Shown here: positions 24,904-32,950 of the stretch, one piece after another
Position numbering within the stretch: the first letter of the stretch is position 1
Layout: the number at the start of each line of letters is the position of its first letter
NCBI GenBank assembly: GCA_964508135.1
Contig: CAZDSU010000034.1
Coordinates: 1 to 64,000, forward strand
DNA: 64,000 bases
Direction of reading: 5' to 3'
Source of the DNA: UBA6168 sp964508135
GTDB taxonomy: Bacteria; Bacteroidota; Bacteroidia; Chitinophagales; Saprospiraceae
Notes under the pieces: model-generated
What the model saw: the letters and a program-made list of their open reading frames with translations, nothing else
Told to the model about the DNA's origin: nothing
The model's database searches: none
Position numbers and translations under genes: made by a program

Positions 24904-27900
24904 ATGTCTTACAAGGATAACTATCAACTGCTGATTGAAAAACTTGACCAGTTCATCCGCAAGTTCTATGTGAACCAGCTCATCCGGGGCGGGCTGTACA
25001 GCCTTGCGCTGTTGCTTGTGCTGTTCCTTGGGTTGAACTTTTTGGAGTACCATTTTTACTTCAAACCAGCTACCAGGGAGGCGCTGTTCTTCTCGTTCGT
25101 GGGCATTTCGGCGGTGGCGCTGTTCACTTGGGTGGCGCTGCCGATGTTGCATTATTTCCGGCTGGGCAAGGTGATTTCACATGAAAAAGCGGCCACTATC
25201 ATCGGCGATCATTTCAGCAATGTAAAAGATAAGTTGCTGAACATCTTACAGTTGAAATCGCAATCGGACAGCAATGCAACGAACCGGGAGCTGATTCTGG
25301 CGAGCATCAACCAAAAATCCGAAGAAGTGAAGCCCGTGCCGTTCCAACGAGCCATTGACCTCACCCAAAACCGCAGGTACCTGAAATACACCCTGCCGCC
25401 GCTGCTCCTGCTCATCGTTGTATTGTTTGCAGCGCCGAGCCTCATCACGGATAGCACGGGGAGGCTCATTGAGTTCAACAAGGAGTTTGAAAAACCGGCC
25501 CCGTTCCGCTTTGTGGTAAATGAGGACAGCCTCAACGTGGTGCAGTTTGGCGAGTTCCCGCTGACCGTGAAGGTGGAGGGCGATGCCCTGCCCAACGAGG
25601 CTTTCATTGACATTGACAATATCCAATACCGCCTGACGAAAGAGAGCAACAACACGTTCAGCTACCGTTTCAGCAACGTGGCTAAGGACACCGAGTTCCG
25701 ATTCCTTTCCGGCGCCATCGCGTCGAAGGGCTACACGCTGGAGGTGCTGGAAAAACCCAACATCATTGGCTTTGACGTGAAGCTCGACTACCCCGGCTAC
25801 ACGGGCCGCTCCGACGAAGAACTGAAAAGCACCGGTGACCTCGTGGTGCCAGCGGGAACGAATATTGACTGGATTTTCAATTCGCAGTTTACCGACAATA
25901 TTTCCATCCGCTTCGCAAATTCGGCGCAAACAGTGGACACGAAGCGCTTCTCCGACGAACTTTTTACCTTCAAAAAGAAGGCGCTTAAGGACGAAATATA
26001 CCGCCTTTATATTTCCAACGAAGACCTGCCCAACGCCGACTCGGTGACGTATTCCATCACCGTTGTGCCCGATTTGTACCCAACCATCAAGGCAGAGAAG
26101 TTCGAGGACAGCACGAACGCCAAGGTGCTGTACTTCGTTGGCGAAGCTACTGACGACTACGGCCTGCTCGGCCTTTCATTCAACTACCGGGTGAAAAGCG
26201 AAAACCGGGAAGGCGAACTCAAGACCCTCAAACTACAGAAATCGGAGGGCAAAAGCACCGCTTACCGCCATGTTTTTGACCTCAACCAACTCGGACTCAA
26301 ACCTGGCGACGAGGTGACCTACTACTTCGAAGTGTTCGACAACGACGGGGTGAACGGCAGCAAATCCAGCCGCACGACGCTCATGGTCTTCGCCATGCCG
26401 ACGCTGGAGGAGATGGAGAAAAAACAGGAGGAAAACAGCGAGCAAATCAAGGACAACCTCGCAAAGGCTATCAAGGAAAGCCAGAAGATTCAGGAGGAAA
26501 TAAACAAGCTGCGGGACAAGGTCTTGCAGCAAAAAGATATGGACTGGCAGACCCGCAAGGAGCTGGAAAAACTACTGGAGCGCCAAAAAGAACTCCAAAA
26601 ACAGATGGACGAGGCCAAGGAGAAATTCAAGGAGAACCTCGAAAACCAGGAGGAAATGGAGCAGCCCAACGAGGAAATAAAGCAGGAGCAGGAGCAATTG
26701 GAAAAGCTCATGGAGGAGACGATGGATGACGAGATGAAGGAGCTTATGCAGAAAATAGAGGAACTGCTCCAAGAAATGAAGAAAGACGAGGCCCTCGAAA
26801 AGATGGAAGAAATGAAGAACCAGCAGGAGCAAAAGGAAAAGGATATGGACCGCTTGCTGGAACTTTACAAGCAACTCGAATTTGAGTACGAGGTGCAAAA
26901 AACCGTGGAGAAGCTGGAAAAATTGGCTGAAGAACAAGAAAAACTCAGCGAAGAAACCGAGAAGGCCGACCAGAACGACCAGCAACAATCGCCAGAGGAG
27001 CAGAAAAAAGAACAGGAAGAACTGGAGAAAAAACAGGAGGAACTGAACAAGGAGATGGAGGAGATTGGAAAGAAGATGGAAGAACTGGAAAAGAAAAACG
27101 AGGAAATGCAGAACAAGCAAGACTTCGACCAGCAAAAAGAGGAGCAAGAGGACATCAAAGAAGACCAGAAGGACAGCAAAGAAAGCATAAAGAAAAAGGA
27201 GAACCAGAAGGCTGGCCGCAAGCAAAAAAGTGCATCCAAAAAGATGAAGGATATGGCCGCCAAAATGGCCGAACAGCAGGCGGGCCAGGAGCAGGAGCAG
27301 ATGGAATTGGACCTGAAAGCCTTGCGCCAGTTGCTCGAAAATATCGTCACGCTCTCTTTCGAGCAAGAGGACGTGATGAACCAGTTTCAGCCCGTCGAAA
27401 TCAACACGCCCCGTTATATTGGCCTCACGCAAGAGCAGAAAAAAATCCAAGACGACTTCAAGGTTGTAGAAGACAGCCTCTATGCACTCGCAAAACGAGT
27501 GGCACAGATGGAGACTTTCATCACGGACAAGGTTGGCGAAATCAAGGACAACATGCGCAAGAGCCTTGACAACCTCGAAGAGCGCCAGAAGCCCCAGGCA
27601 GCCGAACAACAGCAACGGGGCATGAAAAACCTGAACGACCTCGCACTCATGCTCAGCGAGGTCATGCAACAGATGCAAATGCAAATGTCGAGCGGGATGC
27701 CCGGCAGCCAGATGTGCAACAACCCCGGTGGCGCCGGCGGTGGAAAAGGGGGCAAGGAACCCAAAGACAAGCCCGCCTCCGAAGGTCAAAAGGAACTGAA
27801 CGAGGGCATGAAAAAAATGGGCAAGGGCAAGGAGGGCAAGGAAGGTAAAGAAGGTGGCAAGGAAGGTGAAGGTGGACAAGAAGGCGAGAACCCTACCAGC

Positions 27901-28323
27901 AAGGAATTTGCCCAAATGGCTGCCCGCCAAGCTGCTATCCGCAAGCAATTGGAGAAAAAACAAAAAGAATTGCAAGGACAGGGCAAGGGCGACAAGGAGT
28001 TGCAAGACCTCATTGACCAGATGAACAAGGTCGAAAAAGACCTCGTCAACAAACGCCTCAGCAACGAAATGCTCAAGCGCCAACAGGACATCCTGACCCG
28101 CCTCCTCGAACATGAACGGGCCGAGCGCCAGCGCGACCAGGACAACAGGCGCAAGTCGGAGACCGCACAAGACCAAGAGCGCAAAATGCCACCTTCACTC
28201 GAAGAATACATCAAAAAACGGGAGGCTGAAATCGAGCAGTTTAAGACGGTGAACCCGTCCTTGAAACCGTACTACAAGAATCTGGTGGAGGAGTATTATA
28301 AGTCTTTGAAGGGGACGAAATAA
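24904..28323 (+). CDS. very large DUF4175-type membrane protein with long coiled coil
   Basis: 1139 residues from ATG 24904 (GTG two codons earlier is possible). Transmembrane helices lie at about 30-52, 58-80 and 155-175. The beta-rich extracytoplasmic part (about 190-490) includes a segment with GYTGRSDEELKSTGDLVVPAG. An extreme Glu/Lys/Gln coiled coil follows (about 490-830), then a helical region with QMQMQMSSGMPGSQM, a Gly/Lys-rich linker (GGKGGKEPKDKP), and a final Lys/Glu helix ending in LEEYIKKREAEIEQF. The family is common in Bacteroidota and of unknown function; a mechanical or envelope-spanning role is a guess. The coiled coil makes the opposite strand look open (Leu/Phe-rich), but that frame is an artefact. 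Confidence 0.85.
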   Translation: MSYKDNYQLLIEKLDQFIRKFYVNQLIRGGLYSLALLLVLFLGLNFLEYHFYFKPATREALFFSFVGISAVALFTWVALPMLHYFRLGKVISHEKAATIIGDHFSNVKDKLLNILQLKSQSDSNATNRELILASINQKSEEVKPVPFQRAIDLTQNRRYLKYTLPPLLLLIVVLFAAPSLITDSTGRLIEFNKEFEKPAPFRFVVNEDSLNVVQFGEFPLTVKVEGDALPNEAFIDIDNIQYRLTKESNNTFSYRFSNVAKDTEFRFLSGAIASKGYTLEVLEKPNIIGFDVKLDYPGYTGRSDEELKSTGDLVVPAGTNIDWIFNSQFTDNISIRFANSAQTVDTKRFSDELFTFKKKALKDEIYRLYISNEDLPNADSVTYSITVVPDLYPTIKAEKFEDSTNAKVLYFVGEATDDYGLLGLSFNYRVKSENREGELKTLKLQKSEGKSTAYRHVFDLNQLGLKPGDEVTYYFEVFDNDGVNGSKSSRTTLMVFAMPTLEEMEKKQEENSEQIKDNLAKAIKESQKIQEEINKLRDKVLQQKDMDWQTRKELEKLLERQKELQKQMDEAKEKFKENLENQEEMEQPNEEIKQEQEQLEKLMEETMDDEMKELMQKIEELLQEMKKDEALEKMEEMKNQQEQKEKDMDRLLELYKQLEFEYEVQKTVEKLEKLAEEQEKLSEETEKADQNDQQQSPEEQKKEQEELEKKQEELNKEMEEIGKKMEELEKKNEEMQNKQDFDQQKEEQEDIKEDQKDSKESIKKKENQKAGRKQKSASKKMKDMAAKMAEQQAGQEQEQMELDLKALRQLLENIVTLSFEQEDVMNQFQPVEINTPRYIGLTQEQKKIQDDFKVVEDSLYALAKRVAQMETFITDKVGEIKDNMRKSLDNLEERQKPQAAEQQQRGMKNLNDLALMLSEVMQQMQMQMSSGMPGSQMCNNPGGAGGGKGGKEPKDKPASEGQKELNEGMKKMGKGKEGKEGKEGGKEGEGGQEGENPTSKEFAQMAARQAAIRKQLEKKQKELQGQGKGDKELQDLIDQMNKVEKDLVNKRLSNEMLKRQQDILTRLLEHERAERQRDQDNRRKSETAQDQERKMPPSLEEYIKKREAEIEQFKTVNPSLKPYYKNLVEEYYKSLKGTK

Positions 28324-28340
28324 CTCCCCGATAATTGGGA

Positions 28341-28378
28341 GAGGCCGAGCAACTTGATGATGCTCGGCCTCTTTGCTT
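28341..28378 (+). terminator. intrinsic terminator of the DUF4175 gene
   Basis: An 11-bp perfect stem GAGGCCGAGCA (28341-28351) / TGCTCGGCCTC (28361-28371) followed by TTTGCTTTT. It lies between convergent genes and fills the gap to the aroF stop. Confidence 0.85.
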
Positions 28379-29455
28379 TTAGGCAACTGCCTTCTCATTC
28401 ATCACCTTCGACTGGTGCGCAATACTCTCCTCGTGTACCGCCTTCAGCACTGCCTCGATGAACTCCCCGCTAAGGCCCAGCACCGCACCTTTTTCCACCG
28501 CATGTTCCAAAATCTCGTTCCAGCGACTCGGCTGGTAAATGGAGACGTTGTTCTGCTTTTTGTATTCGCCAATCTGGTCGGCCAGCTTCATGCGGGAGCC
28601 CAACAATTGCAGCAACCGGTCATCAATATCGTCAATCTGGTGGCGCAAAAAGTCCAGCGATTTGAGGAACTCAGCGTTGCTAGTCGTCAGCTTGCGGGCA
28701 GTCAGGTTGCGTACCATTTCGCCGTAGGTGAACGGCGTGATTTGCTGTTCGGCGTCGCTCCAAGCTTCGTCTGGCCGAGGATGTACCTCCGTCATCAGGC
28801 CATCGTAGCCGAGGTCGAGGGCTTGCTGCGCAATGGGCGCCAGGATGTCCCGCCGCCCGCAAATATGGCTGTGGTCGCAGATGATTTGCAGGTCGGGGAA
28901 ATGCCGTTTCAACTCAATCGGCAATTGCCAGAGCGGGGCGTTGCGGAACTTCGTCTCGCCATGCACCGAGAAGCCCCGGTGTACCGCCGCAATGCGCTTG
29001 ATGCCCGTCTTGTAGATGCGCTCGATGGCGCCCATCCAGAGCTTCAAGTCAGCATTTACTGGATTTTTTATCAAAATCGGGATGTCCACGCCCGACAGTG
29101 CATCGGCCACTTCCTGCACCGAAAACGGGTTCACCGTCGTGCGGGCACCAATCCACAGCACATCAATGCCGTACTTCAGCGCCTCGAAAACGTGTTGCGT
29201 GTTGGCCACCTCGGTCGTGGTTTTCAGGCCCACTTCTTGCTTCACCCGGCGCAGCCAAGCCAGCCCCTCCGTGCCCACGCCCTCGAAGCCACCCGGCTTC
29301 GTGCGGGGCTTCCAGATACCCGCCCGGTATAGGTCAATGCCCTGTGCGGCCAGACCATGAGCAGTCTCCATGACTTGCGCCTCCGTCTCGGCGCTGCATG
29401 GCCCGGCGATGAGTATCGGGCGCTCGATTTTGTCGAAAACAGGTTCAAATTGCAT
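28379..29455 (-). CDS. DAHP synthase-chorismate mutase fusion
   Basis: 358 residues from ATG 29455 (MQFEPVFDKIERPILIAGPC). The first 265 residues are a type I-beta 3-deoxy-7-phosphoheptulonate synthase: GPCSAET metal Cys, GIWKPRTKPGGFEGVG, IWIGARTTVNPFSVQE-like segment and ICDHSHICGRRD. The last 95 residues are an AroQ-type chorismate mutase helix bundle (LDFLRHQIDDIDDRLLQLLGSRMKLADQIGEYK). It commits erythrose-4-phosphate and PEP to the shikimate pathway, and also makes prephenate for the tyrA and pheA products in the same operon. Chorismate mutase binding probably gives feedback control. It is the last gene of the operon. Confidence 0.95.
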   Translation of the reverse strand: MQFEPVFDKIERPILIAGPCSAETEAQVMETAHGLAAQGIDLYRAGIWKPRTKPGGFEGVGTEGLAWLRRVKQEVGLKTTTEVANTQHVFEALKYGIDVLWIGARTTVNPFSVQEVADALSGVDIPILIKNPVNADLKLWMGAIERIYKTGIKRIAAVHRGFSVHGETKFRNAPLWQLPIELKRHFPDLQIICDHSHICGRRDILAPIAQQALDLGYDGLMTEVHPRPDEAWSDAEQQITPFTYGEMVRNLTARKLTTSNAEFLKSLDFLRHQIDDIDDRLLQLLGSRMKLADQIGEYKKQNNVSIYQPSRWNEILEHAVEKGAVLGLSGEFIEAVLKAVHEESIAHQSKVMNEKAVA

Positions 29456-29470
29456 GGTCAAAACGGTTGT

Positions 29471-29552
29471 GGGCCATGTAGCCGCCAAACTTGTTTGGCT
29501 GGCTCAGTGTGACAAATTAGCCAGCCAAACAAGTTTGGCGGCTACATGGCCC
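29471..29552. repeat. perfect 34-bp inverted repeat in the tyrA-aroF spacer
   Basis: Arms 29471-29504 and 29519-29552 are perfectly complementary around a 14-nt loop. Each arm holds an inner palindrome (GCCAAACTTGTTTGGC) after GTAGCC, the same design as the elements at 2941 and 5439 but with a different core. It lies between co-transcribed genes. Confidence 0.95.
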
Positions 29553-29557
29553 CAGGT

Positions 29558-30397
29558 TTACGGTAAAATTTTCCTTATTCCATTGGCCTCCACCATCAAC
29601 TGGTGGATGGCCTCGAAATCCTTTTTTATCAACAAACTACGGAAGCGGGACAGCACACTGATATGCTCATCCAAAACATCCAGCACGTTGTCCCGGTTTT
29701 GGCGAAAAATGGGCGTCCACATCTCCGGCGAGCTTTTCGCCAGGCGCACCGTGGAGGCAAAACCGCTGCTCGCCAGCTCAAAAATCGCCTGCTCGTCCCG
29801 CTCCTTTTCCAGTACCGTCAGCGCCAGCGCAAACGAGCTGATGTGCGAGATGTGCGACACATAGGCCGTGTGTACGTCATGCTCCTGCCCGTTCAGCCGG
29901 GCGATTTTCATATTTAGCGATTGGTACATTCGTTCCACCAGCGCCACGGCTTCCGGGCTGCTTTTTTCCGCTTCGCAAATGACGGTGTACTTCCCATCGA
30001 AGAGCCTCGGTATGGCCGCTTCAATGCCGCTGTGCTCCGTGCCTGCCATCGGATGCGTCGCTACGAACTGGGGGCGGTTGGGCAGTGCGTCCACGAGGTT
30101 AAGCAGGCGCTGCTTCGTCGAACCGACGTCCATCACGACTTGGTTTTTCACCTTCGGCAAAATTTGGGGCAATACCTCCATCGCCACGTCCACTGGAGTT
30201 GCCACGATGATGAGGTCTGCCTTTGCCACGCCCTCCTCCAGTTCGCAAGCCTCGTCAATGATGCGGCGACGCAGCGCCTTGTCGAGGCTGGTCTGGCTGG
30301 CATCTACCCCGATGATATGGTCGGCAAAGCAGTTCTCTTTGAGGGAGATGGCCATGCTGCCGCCGATGTGTCCGACTCCGATGATGGTAATGGTCAT
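29558..30397 (-). CDS. tyrA: prephenate dehydrogenase
   Basis: 279 residues from ATG 30397 (MTITIIGVGHIGGSMAISL; a TTG two codons earlier is possible). It oxidises prephenate to 4-hydroxyphenylpyruvate in tyrosine synthesis. The NAD site GVGHIGGS starts at residue 7. DLIIVATPVDVAMEVLPQIL and VATHPMAGTEHSGIEAA (with the catalytic His region) follow. The helical C-terminal dimer domain begins at about 170. No ACT domain is present, so tyrosine feedback would differ from the longer enzymes. It lies between the aminotransferase and DAHP synthase genes. Confidence 0.95.
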   Translation of the reverse strand: MTITIIGVGHIGGSMAISLKENCFADHIIGVDASQTSLDKALRRRIIDEACELEEGVAKADLIIVATPVDVAMEVLPQILPKVKNQVVMDVGSTKQRLLNLVDALPNRPQFVATHPMAGTEHSGIEAAIPRLFDGKYTVICEAEKSSPEAVALVERMYQSLNMKIARLNGQEHDVHTAYVSHISHISSFALALTVLEKERDEQAIFELASSGFASTVRLAKSSPEMWTPIFRQNRDNVLDVLDEHISVLSRFRSLLIKKDFEAIHQLMVEANGIRKILP

Positions 30398-30435
30398 TTT
30401 CAAGTTTTCTGTTCTGGCCGTTCAAGGCTGAAAGG

Positions 30436-30520
30436 GATTTCTAAGCCCGAAGGGATTGGAAATCCCGGTTCTTGTTGCCCCCGCTCAGGCTTAGAAATCT
30501 CTATCGGGCTTTCCAATCCT
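30436..30520. repeat. interleaved inverted repeats in the aminotransferase-tyrA spacer
   Basis: Segment A GATTTCTAAGCC (30436-30447) is complementary to A' GGCTTAGAAATC (30488-30499). Segment B CGAAGGGATTGGAAA (from 30448) is nearly complementary to B' TTTCCAATCCTTCG (30510-30523). The order A-B-A'-B' allows a pseudoknot rather than a simple hairpin. Confidence 0.6.
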
Positions 30521-30524
30521 TCGC

Positions 30525-31700
30525 TCAAAGGGCCGGCACTGGCTCCAGTTTTTTAATTCTGGAGATTGCTGTTTCAAAAACCTCTGTCTTGCTGCATAGC
30601 GAAATCCGCACGTACCCGTCTCCATTCGACCCAAAAATACCACCGGGCGTGATGAAAACATGCGCTTCGTTCAGCAGCAAATCAGTCAGTTCATAGCCAT
30701 TTTGGTATTGGCTTGGCACTTTCGCCCAAACGAACATCCCTGTTGCCCCGGGCTCCCAAACGCAGCCGAGCAAGTCGAGCAGTTCATAGGCTTTTTCCCG
30801 CCGTTGGCGATAAATTGCGTTCAGGTTTTCGTACCATTCCGGCGTGGCTTGCAGGGCCAAGGCTGCTGCCAACTGCACGGGCTTGAACATGCCGCTGTCC
30901 ATGTTGCTCTTGAACCGCACGACATGGCCGAGGTAGTCCGCCCGACCCGCCAAAACGCCGACCCGCCAGCCCGCCAAATTGTGCGACTTGCTCAGGGAGT
31001 TCAGTTCCAATGCCACGCCCATCGCACCGGGCACGGAGAGCAGGCTCAGGTGGTCGTCGTTGAGGATGAAACTGTACGGGTTGTCGTTAACTATCAGGAT
31101 GTTGTGCCGTTTACCGAAGGCGATTAGTTTTTCAAAAAAAGGGGCATTCGCATGTGCGCTCGTAGGCATGTTGGGGTAGTTGACCCATAAGATTTTCACA
31201 CGTCTCAGGTCGGTCTGTTCCAATGCATCGAGGTCGGGCAGCCAGCCGTTCTCCGCTGTCAGTGGGAACTCGACGACCTCGGCCCCGGCCAGTTCCGAGG
31301 CAGCCCGGTAGGTCGGGTAACCAGGGTTTGGCACGAGCGCCACGTCGCCGGGTTCGAGGAAGGTCATGGCGATGTGCATGATGCCCTCCTTGGAGCCGAT
31401 GAGCGGCAGCACCTCGGTCGCAGGGTCGAGTTTTACCCCAAAAAACCGACCGTACCAGTCCGCAAACGCTGCCCGCAGCTCTGGAATCCCGACGTAACTC
31501 TGGTAGGCATGCACATCGGGCAGGCAGCTTTGTTCGCCGAGCAGCTTCGATACCTCCGCCAGCGGTGGCAGGTCGGGGCTGCCGATGCCGAGGTTCAGCA
31601 CGTCAATGCCTTGGCTGCGCATGGCAGCTATTTCCTTGAGCTTTTTTGAAAAATAATACTCTTGGATATTGTCGAGGCGTTTGGCGGGTTGGACTATCAT
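30525..31700 (-). CDS. class I/II aminotransferase of the aromatic operon
   Basis: 391 residues, fold type I PLP enzyme: VLNLGIGSPDLPPLAEV, GSKEGIMHIAMTFLEPGD, PNPGYPTYRAASELAGAE, WVNYPNMPTSAHA, and Schiff-base Lys in LNSLSKSHNLAGWRVGV (about residue 240). It resembles LL-diaminopimelate/aspartate aminotransferase-like enzymes. The position between pheA and tyrA suggests it transaminates phenylpyruvate and 4-hydroxyphenylpyruvate to Phe and Tyr. Specificity cannot be read from the sequence. The 43-nt gap to pheA is filled by a CAACAAT repeat array. Confidence 0.9.
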   Translation of the reverse strand: MIVQPAKRLDNIQEYYFSKKLKEIAAMRSQGIDVLNLGIGSPDLPPLAEVSKLLGEQSCLPDVHAYQSYVGIPELRAAFADWYGRFFGVKLDPATEVLPLIGSKEGIMHIAMTFLEPGDVALVPNPGYPTYRAASELAGAEVVEFPLTAENGWLPDLDALEQTDLRRVKILWVNYPNMPTSAHANAPFFEKLIAFGKRHNILIVNDNPYSFILNDDHLSLLSVPGAMGVALELNSLSKSHNLAGWRVGVLAGRADYLGHVVRFKSNMDSGMFKPVQLAAALALQATPEWYENLNAIYRQRREKAYELLDLLGCVWEPGATGMFVWAKVPSQYQNGYELTDLLLNEAHVFITPGGIFGSNGDGYVRISLCSKTEVFETAISRIKKLEPVPAL

Positions 31701-31701
31701 G

Positions 31702-31735
31702 ATTGCTGAATTGTTTTATTGTTGAATTGTTGAGG
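31702..31735. repeat. CAACAAT-type array before the aminotransferase start
   Basis: On the coding (minus) strand the spacer after pheA reads CAACAATTCAACAATAAAAC then AATTCAGCAATC to the ATG. It is G-poor and unstructured, one of the start-proximal word arrays of this window. Confidence 0.8.
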
Positions 31736-31743
31736 GTGGTAGG

Positions 31744-32637
31744 TTATTCAAAAAAACTACCTTGATTGTAAGCCCCCAGCACCTCCAAGCTGTGCGTGAA
31801 AGGTCGTATGGCCTCCACTGCTGCTTGCCAATCGGCACCTTCATCGTTTACAAAATCCACGAAGAAAAAATACTCCCAAGGCCGCCCTTCGATGGGAGCG
31901 GACTGTATTTTAGTCAAGTTCGCACCGTGGGCAGAGAGGGCGGCGAGCACTTTATGCAGGCTGCCAACCTCATGCGAAAGGGAGAAAAACAGCGAGACCT
32001 TATCGGCCCCGGCGGGATATTGCACGTCCTCCATGCGCTCCAACACGAGGAAGCGGGTGAAGTTTTGTTTATTGGTTTCGATGCTCTCGGCAAGGAGGTC
32101 GAGGCCGTACATGCTGGCGGCGAGATGGCTGGCGATGGCGCCCACGCCCGTGGATTGTTGCTCCACAATGCGCTGGGCACTCAGGGCGGTGTCCTCCATT
32201 TCCACGAGGCGGATGTGGGGGTGCTGCGCAAAAAACTCGTCGCACTGGGCGATGGCGATGGGGTGCGAGTGGACTTCCCGAAGGTCTTCGATTCGCTGAC
32301 CTGGCAATGCCATCAGGTTTTGTCGGATGCGCAGATAGACTTCGCCGACGGCACGTAGCTTGCTGGCGGTGAGCAGCCGGTAGTTGCCGATGATGCTCCC
32401 GGCAATGGTATTCTCGATGGCCATGAGGCCCGTGTCGGCATCGCCGTTTTCCACTTGCTCAACGAGCTGGCGGAAGGTGTGGGCTGGCACGATTTCCACC
32501 CGGTCGGCGCCGAAGAAATACCGTGCTGCGATGTCGTGGAAGGCGCCTGGTACGCCTTGAATGGCGACCCGGAGCTTGGCAGGCACATCGCTGACGGCGG
32601 TGGCCTCGGTTTCAATACTTGTTTCTATTTGACTCAT
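31744..32637 (-). CDS. pheA: prephenate dehydratase
   Basis: 297 residues from ATG 32637 (MSQIETS). It converts prephenate to phenylpyruvate. Catalytic domain about 30-205: RVAIQGVPGAFHDIAARYFFG, GLMAIENTIAGSIIGNYRLL, and the S/T-R-F motif NFTRFLVLERM near its end. A C-terminal ACT domain (about 215-290) with LHKVLAALSAHGANLTKIQSAP and PWEYFFFVDF gives feedback inhibition by phenylalanine. There is no fused chorismate mutase; that activity is at the C-terminus of the DAHP synthase in the same operon. First structural gene of the operon, preceded by two attenuators. Confidence 0.96.
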   Translation of the reverse strand: MSQIETSIETEATAVSDVPAKLRVAIQGVPGAFHDIAARYFFGADRVEIVPAHTFRQLVEQVENGDADTGLMAIENTIAGSIIGNYRLLTASKLRAVGEVYLRIRQNLMALPGQRIEDLREVHSHPIAIAQCDEFFAQHPHIRLVEMEDTALSAQRIVEQQSTGVGAIASHLAASMYGLDLLAESIETNKQNFTRFLVLERMEDVQYPAGADKVSLFFSLSHEVGSLHKVLAALSAHGANLTKIQSAPIEGRPWEYFFFVDFVNDEGADWQAAVEAIRPFTHSLEVLGAYNQGSFFE

Positions 32638-32654
32638 TTTCAATGTTTTATAAA

Positions 32655-32683
32655 GCAAAAAAGCCCCGGCACTGCGGGGCTTT
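32655..32683 (-). terminator. attenuator terminator 2 of the aromatic operon
   Basis: Minus strand: AAAGCCCCG-CAGTGC-CGGGGCTTT stem (32660-32683) running into TTTTTT. It ends 18 nt before the pheA ATG. GGGGTTTT inside the second leader peptide gene (32726-32733) can pair with AAAGCCCC of the rising arm (one G-U), giving an antiterminator. Confidence 0.9.
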
Positions 32684-32720
32684 CGTTTTTCTTTTTACAA
32701 AAAAGCAAACCAAAAGTCCC

Positions 32721-32780
32721 CTAAGGAAAACCCCAGAAAAAATAAAAACTACAAAAAAAGCTGGTTTGGTTAGTCGACAT
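32721..32780 (-). CDS. aromatic leader peptide 2
   Basis: ATG 32780 to TAG 32721: MSTNQTSFFCSFYFFWGFP, 19 residues with seven Phe, one Tyr and one Trp, clustered in the second half. The terminator 2 stem begins 37 nt after the stop. This is the layout of a classical ribosome-mediated attenuator: stalling at Phe/Tyr/Trp codons favours the antiterminator and lets RNA polymerase enter pheA. The C-terminal G-x-P-stop and S-F-Y-F are shared with leader peptide 1, so the two probably arose by duplication. Confidence 0.85.
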   Translation of the reverse strand: MSTNQTSFFCSFYFFWGFP

Positions 32781-32800
32781 GGCTACTTGATTAGAAAGCA

Positions 32801-32829
32801 AAAAAAAGGCCCCGCTAGCGGGACCTTTT
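32801..32829 (-). terminator. attenuator terminator 1 of the aromatic operon
   Basis: Minus strand: AAAAGGTCCCGC-TA-GCGGGGCCTTTT with T-run to 32801. A CGGGGCT just downstream of leader peptide 1 (32868-32874) can pair with GGTCCCG of the rising arm using two G-U pairs, which gives the alternative antiterminator. Confidence 0.9.
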
Positions 32830-32874
32830 GATTTTATTTTCAAACCTGTTGAACAACAAAATGCTTTAGCCCCG

Positions 32875-32931
32875 TTACGGTTGACCGTAAAAGTAAAAGC
32901 TAAACCAAAAATTATTCGAGTACAGGTTCAT
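32875..32931 (-). CDS. aromatic leader peptide 1
   Basis: ATG 32931 to TAA 32875: MNLYSNNFWFSFYFYGQP, 18 residues. Residues 8-15 are FWFSFYFY, eight codons with seven aromatic. The start is about 14 nt from the predicted transcription start. Terminator 1 begins about 45 nt after the stop. This peptide gene with its terminator forms the first of two successive attenuators upstream of pheA. Confidence 0.87.
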   Translation of the reverse strand: MNLYSNNFWFSFYFYGQP

Positions 32932-32950
32932 CTTGATTTCGATTATGCGA

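Noticed and set aside
26572..28176. Long minus-strand frame (534 codons, Leu/Phe-rich) opposite the DUF4175 gene
   Set aside because: It is the mirror of a Glu/Lys/Gln coiled-coil codon pattern and has no domain, start context or promoter.
32875..32891. TTACGGT/ACCGTAA palindrome considered as an operator
   Set aside because: It overlaps the end of leader peptide 1 and is better explained as part of the attenuator RNA fold, though a DNA site cannot be fully excluded.
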